A DNA stretch of 6,717 nucleotides. Origin: Chitinophagales bacterium. Lineage in GTDB: Bacteria > Bacteroidota > Bacteroidia > Chitinophagales > UBA10324. The number at the start of each line of letters is the position of its first letter. The first letter of the stretch is position 1. This document shows positions 1 through 5,334 of this stretch, one piece after another. The notes under the pieces were generated by a model. It was given only the letters and a program-made list of their open reading frames with translations. It made no database searches and was not told the DNA's origin. Where the stretch lies: assembly GCA_026786335.1 (NCBI GenBank), contig JAJAYG010000341.1, positions 1 to 6,717 on the forward strand. The letters are read 5' to 3'. Position numbers and translations under genes: made by a program.

Positions 1-1
1 G

Positions 2-487
2 GTTGATACCTTCAAAATGTATTCGTATGAAATAAAAAAGGAAATTAACAGCGACGCAGAATTGAAGAAAGCATTTTTCCAAGCTGTTTCAAATTCCAGT
101 TGGGCAAACTATGGTTACTTAGTTGCATTTGAGTTTAGCGACAGCTTGACGGAAGAAATGGAGCGACTTAATCAGTCATTTGGAATTGGAGTAATTGAAC
201 TCAATGCAAATCCTTATCAAAGTAAAATTCTTTTCCAACCGACTTATCGTCCATTGGATTTTAAAACCATTGACAAACTTTGTAAATTAAATAAAGAGTT
301 TGAAAAGTTTTTTGAGCAGACAGAGAAGTTGATGACCGCAGAAGAACGCTATTACAAATCAACAGAAAAAGAACTTGATGACTTTTGTGACGACTACTTT
401 ATTAACGACACCGAAGTTGAGAAATACTGCAAGGACAAGCACATCCCAACGGACGGAGAAGAAGAACTACAGATAACAAAAAGATAA
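2..487 (+). CDS. HrgA/COG2958-like protein, C-terminal part (5' end outside window)
   Basis: The reading frame is open from base 2 to the TAA at 485-487. An ATG lies at 17, but the codons before it (V-D-T-F-K) continue smoothly into the protein, so this is more likely the C-terminal part of a longer protein than a complete 156-residue one. From memory of the family, the segments WANYGYLVAFEF, MERLNQSFGIGVIELN, LDFKTIDKLCKLNKEFEKF and the acidic tail ELDDFCDDYF resemble the conserved C-terminal region of HrgA-like proteins. In that family an N-terminal HARE-type winged helix precedes this region, and some members lie beside restriction-modification genes. The visible part is soluble, acidic and helix-rich, with no signal peptide or membrane segment. 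The biochemical role of the domain is unknown to me. The assignment rests on remembered motifs; that the gene is truncated by the window edge is fairly secure. Confidence 0.65.
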   Translation, partial: VDTFKMYSYEIKKEINSDAELKKAFFQAVSNSSWANYGYLVAFEFSDSLTEEMERLNQSFGIGVIELNANPYQSKILFQPTYRPLDFKTIDKLCKLNKEFEKFFEQTEKLMTAEERYYKSTEKELDDFCDDYFINDTEVEKYCKDKHIPTDGEEELQITKR

Positions 488-495
488 ATGCAAAT

Positions 496-593
496 TTTTA
501 AAAGAAGGGTTTTGATAGGTAAACGAACAGTTGTGCTTCTAACAAACATTGTGGGTTATCGAATAGTTGTGCTTCTAATCCCTTCTTTTAAAA
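496..593. repeat. 14-bp perfect inverted repeat with 70-nt loop
   Basis: TTTTAAAAGAAGGG at 496-509 is exactly complementary to CCCTTCTTTTAAAA at 580-593. It begins 9 bases after the stop of the HrgA-like gene. The loop is too long and the arms too AT-rich for a standard intrinsic terminator, and no U-tract follows the right arm. The arms enclose the 19-bp direct repeat pair, so this may be the edge of a decayed insertion or a long-range hairpin. Confidence 0.7.
524..578. repeat. Direct repeat pair, 19 bp, 36-bp period
   Basis: CGAACAGTTGTGCTTCTAA (524-542) recurs as CGAATAGTTGTGCTTCTAA (560-578), matching at 18 of 19 positions with starts 36 bp apart. The 17-bp stretch between the copies does not resemble the sequence after the second copy, so this is a two-copy direct repeat and not an array. 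A 60-codon open frame runs through it from 488, but its product is explained by the repeats and I do not call it a gene. Confidence 0.7.
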
Positions 594-625
594 CTTCATT
601 TATCTCTTATTCGTTAGCTGACAAC
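530..625. other. Weak attC-like imperfect palindrome (hypothesis)
   Basis: The segment at 530-543 (GTTGTGCTTCTAAC) is loosely inverted relative to 613-625 (GTTAGCTGACAAC): GTTGT pairs with ACAAC and TAAC pairs with GTTA. The inner boxes TTCTAAC (537-543) and GTTAGCT (613-619) each match the integron recombination-site consensus boxes RYYYAAC and GTTRRRY at 6 of 7 positions, with 83 bp end to end, inside the usual attC size range. The position, just after a forward gene, also fits a cassette. Against it, no inner L boxes pair, there is no second site in the window, and no integrase is visible. Confidence 0.2.
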
Positions 626-698
626 ACTCCCTCAAAGAAGTTAGAGAATAAAAACAATAAAGTCAAGTAGTTTAACCTTTATGTTTTAATTAGTGAGC

Positions 699-1334
699 TT
701 AAAAATATTTTTTCTCCCTTCCCCTAATTTTTCCCATCACCTTCATCTCATTGGTTCCAAAGAAAAGCATGGTTTGCGATGATTTAATTACGTAAGCTTT
801 CATTGGCAGAAAATATAATTCCTCATGTGTAGAAGAGAGAAAATCTTTTGTGTTGTTGATGATGTGAATTTGAAAAACTGAATTTGTAGCAGTGTTAAAA
901 GTAACTTCAAGCAACCGTGTTTTTAAAGAACTATCGGTTGCTGCATAGGTGATAATTTTTGAAGTGCTGTCTTGCACTATAGTATCAACTGCATATTTAC
1001 CAATGAAAGCAGGTTTATTAATATCAGAGTTGATGAAGAGAATTAGTTCGCGGTACCAATTTGTCCAATCAATTTGATGCACATCGCTGGTTTCATTTAC
1101 CGAAGAAGTTTTGATCACGATCATGGAGTCTTTTTGCAATTGAGTGATCTCCTCTTTAAAAAATCCGGGAACATCGAAGTAGGTTTTTGTTGCAACAGTT
1201 GTTGTTGATGTTTGATTACAAGCCGCTATCAAGATGCAAATGCAAAGAGGTAAGATGTAAGACTTAAGACGGAAGACTTTTGACAATTTTTTATTTTCCA
1301 TGCCGATTCTGAGGCAAGCATTTTCTTTTTTCAT
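699..1334 (-). CDS. Putative lipoprotein of unknown function
   Basis: This 211-residue protein has a basic N-terminus, a hydrophobic stretch at about 25-38 and a lipobox ending in Cys39 (L-I-A-A-C), so it should be cleaved by signal peptidase II and lipidated. Asn at +2 gives no clear sorting signal. The mature part has no domain I can name. It is rich in beta-prone segments and contains ELILFINSDINKPAFIGKY (about 95-113), which looks like the conserved centre of a Bacteroidota-specific lipoprotein family known to me only as hypothetical. Start: ATG at 1334 gives an unusually long 24-residue n-region, whereas Met12 (ATG at 1299-1301) gives a normal 27-residue signal peptide and may be the real start. 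Codons 19-35 coincide with a 7-bp tandem array. No CAAAnnTA box (a minus-strand promoter) occurs in 1335-1531, so transcription may come from read-through of gpmI. Confidence 0.75.
   Translation of the reverse strand: MKKENACLRIGMENKKLSKVFRLKSYILPLCICILIAACNQTSTTTVATKTYFDVPGFFKEEITQLQKDSMIVIKTSSVNETSDVHQIDWTNWYRELILFINSDINKPAFIGKYAVDTIVQDSTSKIITYAATDSSLKTRLLEVTFNTATNSVFQIHIINNTKDFLSSTHEELYFLPMKAYVIKSSQTMLFFGTNEMKVMGKIRGREKKYF
1231..1279. repeat. Heptanucleotide tandem array A (7 units, AAGANNN)
   Basis: Read on the plus strand in strict 7-bp steps: aagatgc, aaatgca (degenerate), aagaggt, aagatgt, aagactt, aagacgg, aagactt. Six of seven units begin AAGA and there is no slip in phase. The next heptamer at 1280 (ttgacaa) no longer fits. 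The array lies wholly inside the lipoprotein gene on the opposite strand and specifies residues 19-35, most of the signal peptide's hydrophobic core. The lipobox codons (1218-1229) lie just outside it. Confidence 0.75.
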
Positions 1335-1340
1335 TCTGCG

Positions 1341-1367
1341 ATTCTTTCACCCCTCTGGGGCTTTAAT
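1341..1367. repeat. GC-core palindromic element, copy 1
   Basis: CCCC (1350-1353), TCT, GGGG (1357-1360), then CTTT. A short outer pairing is possible between ATT (1341-1343) and AAT (1365-1367). The core matches copies 2 and 3 downstream. It lies immediately upstream of the lipoprotein start on the minus strand. Confidence 0.6.
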
Positions 1368-1388
1368 GATTTCTGATATTTTTTTAAA

Positions 1389-1422
1389 AATAATGTCGCC
1401 CGTGCGGGGCTCTTCTGTTATT
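1389..1422. repeat. GC-core palindromic element, copy 2
   Basis: The core is CCCG (1399-1402), TG, CGGG (1405-1408), preceded by GTCG and followed by GCT as in copy 3. The outer arms AATAA (1389-1393) and TTATT (1418-1422) are complementary. They differ in sequence from the outer arms of copy 3 but keep the ability to pair. Confidence 0.65.
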
Positions 1423-1441
1423 GGTTGTGATTTATTTGCTA

Positions 1442-1471
1442 CCATAAGGTCGCCCCTCCGGGGCTTTATGG
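1442..1471. repeat. GC-core palindromic element, copy 3
   Basis: This is the best-formed copy. Outer arms CCATAA (1442-1447) and TTATGG (1466-1471) pair, and the inner arms CCCC (1453-1456) and GGGG (1460-1463) pair around a TCC loop. It could fold as a hairpin in RNA from either strand. No U-run follows on either strand, so I do not call it a Rho-independent terminator, although it might still protect the 3' end of the gpmI mRNA. Confidence 0.7.
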
Positions 1472-1541
1472 ATTCACCATTCACCATTCACCATTCACGT
1501 TTCACCATTACTAATTCGTAATTCCTAATTCCTAATTCCTA
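1472..1541. repeat. Heptanucleotide tandem array B (10 units, ATTCNNN)
   Basis: Ten units in exact register: attcacc three times, attcacg, tttcacc, attacta, attcgta, then attccta three times. Two sub-families (ATTCACC and ATTCCTA) are joined without loss of phase, as expected from separate expansions within one array. It starts directly after palindrome copy 3 and ends inside gpmI. The stop codon of gpmI (1532-1534) and its last two codons (Arg509, Asn510) lie in the final units, and the Ser508 codon starts at the array edge. Confidence 0.85.
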
Positions 1542-3064
1542 CTCACCAGCACAATGCCATCCATCTCCTTCGGTATCTCAACTCCCATCAACGTTAATAT
1601 TGTTGGAGCAATGTCGGCAAGTTTTCCATCTTTAATTTTTGTTGGAATATTATTCCCAATCATAAACAGCGGAACAGGATTGAGTGAGTGCGCCGTGTTT
1701 GGCGAACCGTCGGGGTTGATCATGTAATCGGCATTGCCGTGATCGGCAGTGAGAAGAATTACATAATCCAATTTCAAAGCTTCGGTTGCAACTTCACTTA
1801 CACAGGCATCAATTGTTTCCACTGCTTTTTTGACTGCACTCATTACACCGGTGTGGCCAACCATATCGGGGTTTGCGAAGTTGATGCAGATAAAATTGGG
1901 TTGCAGTTCTTTCATCTTGTTGATCAGGGTGTTCTTTACTTCAATCGCACTCATCTCGGGTTGCAGATCGTAGGTTGCAACTTTTGGTGAAGGAATCATA
2001 AAACGGTTTTCACCCTCAAATGGTTTTTCTCTTCCGCCATTGAAGAAAAAAGTTACGTGAGGATATTTTTCTGTTTCAGCAATTCGTATTTGTGTTAAAT
2101 GATGGTCGGCTAAAACTTCGCCCAATGTTTTATTTAGATCGGTGTTTGAAAAAATGGATTGCACGTTTTGAAAGCTGTGATCATAAACCGTCATGGTGGT
2201 ATAATTGAGCGAAAGTTTTTTCATGCCGAATTCGGGAATGTCCTGTTGCGTGAGTGCTTTGGTAATTTCTCTGCAGCGGTCGGTTCTAAAATTGAAACAG
2301 ATTACAGCATCGCCCTCTTCAATTACTGCAACGGCATTTCCTTTTTCATCAACTTTTACAATCGGTTTAATAAATTCATCAGTTACATTTTCGCTGTAAG
2401 ATTCATTGATGGACTCTAAAATGTTTTTAGTTTTTTTTCCTTCCCCTAAAACAAAAAGATCATAAGCCAATTTTACCCGCTGCCATCTGTTGTCGCGATC
2501 CATTGCATAATACCGCCCGATTACCGAAGCAATTTCCCCTATCGAATTTTGTAAATGATTTTGCAATTCCGTTAAAAATCCTAAGCCACTTTTTGGATCA
2601 GTATCTCTTCCATCGGTAAAAGCATGAATAAAAACTTTTGTTAAGCCGTTTTCATTTGCAGCATCGCAAATTGCTTTTAGGTGATTGATGTGGGAGTGAA
2701 CGCCGCCATTGCTCACCAAACCAATTAGGTGCAATGGCTTATTATTTTCTTTTGCATATTTGAAAGCATTGAGCAAAGAAGCATTGTTATGCAATTCTTT
2801 TTTCTCAATTGATTTGTTGATGCGTAATAATTCCTGATACACAATTCTGCCGGCACCAATGTTCATGTGGCCTACTTCAGAGTTTCCCATTTGTCCCTCG
2901 GGCAACCCAACTGCTTCGCCGCAAGTGATCAGCTCGCAGTGAGGATATTTTGAGTACAAACTTTTTACAAACGGAACATTCGCCTGATAGATGGCATCAC
3001 TCGCAGGATGCGCGCCATGTCCCCAGCCATCCATAATCATCAGCATTATTTTTTTACCCATCAT
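1532..3064 (-). CDS. gpmI: 2,3-bisphosphoglycerate-independent phosphoglycerate mutase
   Basis: It interconverts 3- and 2-phosphoglycerate in glycolysis and gluconeogenesis in the cytoplasm, using two metal ions (usually Mn) and a phosphoserine intermediate. At 510 residues it is the normal length for the family. Visible motifs: metal ligand Asp12 in IMDGWG; nucleophile Ser62 in GQMGNSEVGH; the substrate-binding insert domain with GGVHSH (about 120-125), HAFTDGRDTDP (147-157), YYAMDRDNRW (185-194) and FNFRTDR (257-263); AETEKYPHVTFFFNGG (329-344); and the closing metal sites NPDMVGH (Asp400, His404), TADHGN (Asp441, His442) and TAHS (His459). All catalytic residues are present, so it should be active. 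Two adjacent ATG codons (3064, 3061) make the start uncertain by one residue. The sulfatase gene ends 21 bp upstream, suggesting one transcript. The C-terminal tail is encoded in heptamer array B. Confidence 0.97.
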   Translation of the reverse strand: MMGKKIMLMIMDGWGHGAHPASDAIYQANVPFVKSLYSKYPHCELITCGEAVGLPEGQMGNSEVGHMNIGAGRIVYQELLRINKSIEKKELHNNASLLNAFKYAKENNKPLHLIGLVSNGGVHSHINHLKAICDAANENGLTKVFIHAFTDGRDTDPKSGLGFLTELQNHLQNSIGEIASVIGRYYAMDRDNRWQRVKLAYDLFVLGEGKKTKNILESINESYSENVTDEFIKPIVKVDEKGNAVAVIEEGDAVICFNFRTDRCREITKALTQQDIPEFGMKKLSLNYTTMTVYDHSFQNVQSIFSNTDLNKTLGEVLADHHLTQIRIAETEKYPHVTFFFNGGREKPFEGENRFMIPSPKVATYDLQPEMSAIEVKNTLINKMKELQPNFICINFANPDMVGHTGVMSAVKKAVETIDACVSEVATEALKLDYVILLTADHGNADYMINPDGSPNTAHSLNPVPLFMIGNNIPTKIKDGKLADIAPTILTLMGVEIPKEMDGIVLVSRN

Positions 3065-3085
3065 ATTTTTTCAGTCACAAAAATT

Positions 3086-4747
3086 TTATTCGGTTTTTAA
3101 ATACCGGAATGAATAAACTTCATCGGTAGTTTGTATTTTAATAAGATAAATTCCTTTTGCCAAGGAAGCAAAATCAAATGAAACAGAAATTTTATTTGAT
3201 TTGACAACCGGATTAAGTTCTTCGATTTTTCTACCCATCAAATCATACACTTGAACATTTAACAACGCTGCAACTAAAGCTTTGTAAAAGATATTTCCGG
3301 TACCATTGCCGGGATTGGGTGCAATTATTATTTCGGTTCCAATTACATCAGCATCTTCATCAAAGGTGGGGAAATTGCTGGTGAGTTTGCAGGTAACAAT
3401 GGTATCAACCCAAAGAGTATCACCATAAAATTTTTCGAGTGAATCCAGTTTCTGAAAGTAAAGATCAATAAGATCGGCGTATGCAGGATTATTGATCTGA
3501 TTGGTATTCATCAGCGAATCATTGGTAAGATCATAAAATTCATTGGTGGTAAAAGTGCAGGAGTTATGAATTAGTTCATACTCGAATGATCGAACTGCAT
3601 GCATGGTGGGAGTGCATTCATAATTTTTATTGAAGTATTCGTAATAAAATTCCTTGCGCTGTTTTGTAGCATCATGCAGTGACCAGCCATCCATATTAAC
3701 AGGGTTGGTAATTCCTGCAGCATCAATAATTGTAGGCGCAAGGTCTATTAATGAAACCAATTGATCCTTTACCACAGTTCCTGGAGTAAACCATTTTGGA
3801 TAACGAATCAGCAATGGCAATCGCAATGATTCTTCCAGCGCAAGTTGTTTTCCGCTGGCAAGGTGTTCTCCTTTTAGCAAGCCGTTATCACTTGTAAAAA
3901 TCACCATTGTGCTGTCAAGTATTCCTAAGCTGTCAAGTGTATTCAACATTACGCCTGTACTCCATTCAACTCCTGCAAGAAGCTGGTAGTATTTTAAATA
4001 TTCGTTCTTTAATTGAGAAGAATCGCCTGAATAACTATGGCAGAAATACATGTAGTTAGGATAATCAATCGTGTACTTATAAAAGTTTGCTGGAAATGGC
4101 ATTATTTCATTCTCATATAACGTTGAATCTTCTGCTCTTGGTTGAAGTGGTGAATGAGGTGCTTTGTGAAAAAGAAACAAGCACCACGGTTTGTCACTTG
4201 GAGCGGTCTCTATAAATCTTTTTGCGCTATCGGTAAGCACGGTTGTTTTGTGTCCTGAAATTAATTGCCAGCCTGTTTTATAATAAAAGTAATAAGTATT
4301 CCAGTAATCATCATTAGAGGAATCCAGAAAATAATCATAGCCGGGAATGGGCCATTTGTTAAAACCATATTTACCTACAAAGCCCGTATAATATCCATTG
4401 CTTTGAAGTATAGTTGCAATGGTAGGAATTGTGAGCGAGTCAGAAACACCATTGCGAACTATTCCCGTATGGTGCGGATAGTCACCCGTCATAATCGAAG
4501 CGCGGCTGGGTGAACACAATGAGGAAGCAGGAAAACAATACTTGTAATTTATGCCTTCATCTGCAATGCGTTTTATGTTTGGGGTTTGAAACCAGGATGG
4601 TCCGTTAGTGAAGGTGTAATTATCATACCGTCCGTCGTCAATGAGAATCACAAGTATGTTTGGCTTACTTGCATTTTGAGCAAAAACATTTTGAAACCAT
4701 GAGCAACTAATTATAGTAATGAGGAGTAGGTAGATTCTCTTATTCAC
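3086..4747 (-). CDS. Secreted Cys-type sulfatase with type IX secretion sorting domain
   Basis: The protein has 553 residues. A signal peptide covers about 1-23, with cleavage after VFA. The sulfatase domain (alkaline phosphatase superfamily, about 28-440) follows, with metal ligands Asp37-Asp38 and the CSPSR signature at 78-82, whose Cys78 would be converted to formylglycine by a maturase not present here. Further active-site candidates are GKYG (Lys126), HKAPHSP (His194, His198), TSDNG (Asp287, Asn288) and SGK (Lys300). Residues about 474-553 form a beta-sandwich tail with APNPGNG, VYDLMGRKI and LAKGIYLIKI, the pattern of type A T9SS sorting domains, so the enzyme is expected at the cell surface or outside the cell. 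It probably removes sulfate from polysaccharide or glycan; the substrate cannot be read from the sequence, and no SusC/D or glycoside hydrolase gene is adjacent. The start is GTG (4745-4747), with no in-frame ATG nearby. Confidence 0.93.
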   Translation of the reverse strand: MNKRIYLLLITIISCSWFQNVFAQNASKPNILVILIDDGRYDNYTFTNGPSWFQTPNIKRIADEGINYKYCFPASSLCSPSRASIMTGDYPHHTGIVRNGVSDSLTIPTIATILQSNGYYTGFVGKYGFNKWPIPGYDYFLDSSNDDYWNTYYFYYKTGWQLISGHKTTVLTDSAKRFIETAPSDKPWCLFLFHKAPHSPLQPRAEDSTLYENEIMPFPANFYKYTIDYPNYMYFCHSYSGDSSQLKNEYLKYYQLLAGVEWSTGVMLNTLDSLGILDSTMVIFTSDNGLLKGEHLASGKQLALEESLRLPLLIRYPKWFTPGTVVKDQLVSLIDLAPTIIDAAGITNPVNMDGWSLHDATKQRKEFYYEYFNKNYECTPTMHAVRSFEYELIHNSCTFTTNEFYDLTNDSLMNTNQINNPAYADLIDLYFQKLDSLEKFYGDTLWVDTIVTCKLTSNFPTFDEDADVIGTEIIIAPNPGNGTGNIFYKALVAALLNVQVYDLMGRKIEELNPVVKSNKISVSFDFASLAKGIYLIKIQTTDEVYSFRYLKTE

Positions 4748-4765
4748 AATTTAATATTTGCGCGC

Positions 4766-4773
4766 CAAAATTA
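4766..4773 (-). promoter_or_regulatory. Candidate -7 box for the sulfatase-gpmI transcript
   Basis: CAAAATTA on the plus strand reads TAATTTTG on the minus strand, an exact TAnnTTTG match, the Bacteroidota sigma-ABfr -7 element. It lies about 18 bp upstream of the sulfatase GTG, which implies a very short leader. No TTTG-like -33 element is visible at the usual distance, so support is limited to one short motif. Confidence 0.3.
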
Positions 4774-4891
4774 TGTTGAATTAATTTTAATTCATTAATT
4801 GATTTGCCTAAAATAATTTTGACTGATTTTGATTTTAAGGTTTGAACTAAAAAGATTTACTTTTGAAACCAATGAATAGCGCAGTTGGCTT

Positions 4892-4899
4892 TATTTTTG
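4892..4899 (+). promoter_or_regulatory. Candidate -7 box for the DUF4783-nadC transcript
   Basis: TATTTTTG matches TAnnTTTG exactly and lies 33 bp before the DUF4783 ATG, leaving a leader of plausible length. Two further exact plus-strand matches occur upstream, at 4858-4865 (TACTTTTG) and 4814-4821 (TAATTTTG). None has a well-spaced TTTG -33 element, and the region is T-rich, so chance matches are likely; this copy is preferred only for its distance to the start codon. Confidence 0.3.
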
Positions 4900-4932
4900 A
4901 AACTCCTAAGCCAAAGAATAAATTAGATTGAA

Positions 4933-5334
4933 ATGAAAAACTTTAGACATAAGAAATTTGTAATACTCCTTTTGGTAGCAGTGCCTTTGATGGCTTTCTC
5001 AATAGTTGATATTCTTGATAACATTGGATCGGCAATAAAAAGCGGAGAATCAAAACAGGTAGCCCGTTTTTTTGATAATAATGTTGAGCTCACCATTCTT
5101 GATCGTGAATCTACCTACAGCCGCACACAGGCTGAAATGGTGCTTAGAGATTTTTTTGCAAAAAACCCGGTGCAAAGTTTTGATTTGATTCACCGCGGAA
5201 CTTCAGATGAAGGGTCAGCTTATGGGATTGGGAAACTTAAAACAAGCACACAAACATTCAGAGTATATTACTACGTGAAACAAAAAGGTAGTCAATCTTT
5301 GCTGCAAGAGATGCGCTTTGAAAAAGAAAAATAG
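4933..5334 (+). CDS. Exported DUF4783 family protein
   Basis: This 133-residue protein starts with the basic stretch MKNFRHKK and a hydrophobic segment (about 9-24, ending near MAFS), which fits a Sec signal peptide. The mature part, with IGSAIKSGESKQVARFFDNNVELTI-type sequence, AEMVLRDFFAKNP and a run of beta strands ending LLQEMRFEKE, matches what I know of DUF4783, a small Bacteroidota family with an NTF2-like (cone-shaped) fold. No enzymatic residues are established for it, and its function is unknown. It is encoded immediately before nadC, with its TAG touching the nadC TTG. I recall this pairing as recurrent in the phylum, but whether it reflects function or just operon history cannot be told here. 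A weak ribosome site precedes the ATG, as is usual in Bacteroidota. Confidence 0.85.
   Translation: MKNFRHKKFVILLLVAVPLMAFSIVDILDNIGSAIKSGESKQVARFFDNNVELTILDRESTYSRTQAEMVLRDFFAKNPVQSFDLIHRGTSDEGSAYGIGKLKTSTQTFRVYYYVKQKGSQSLLQEMRFEKEK

Noticed and set aside
524..595. Possible CRISPR remnant, because the direct repeat has a 36-bp period
   Set aside because: There are only two copies, the repeat is 19 bp, and the spacing and following sequence do not fit repeat-spacer units; no cas genes are present.
488..670. 60-codon forward open frame right after the HrgA-like gene
   Set aside because: It is made largely of the inverted and direct repeats in the spacer, its product shows duplicated VVLL segments from those repeats, and it resembles no family I know.
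1442..1471. Rho-independent terminator for gpmI
   Set aside because: The stem is good, but no T-run follows on either strand, and similar stems occur three times in a row.
1300..1521. 73-codon forward open frame
   Set aside because: It starts antisense to the lipoprotein N-terminus and runs through the palindromes and heptamer array; its sequence is explained by repeats.
1688..2419. Forward open frames of 64-100 codons at 1688, 2159 and 2205
   Set aside because: All are antisense to gpmI, which has complete catalytic motifs on the other strand.
4265..4513. 82-codon forward open frame
   Set aside because: Antisense shadow of the sulfatase coding region.
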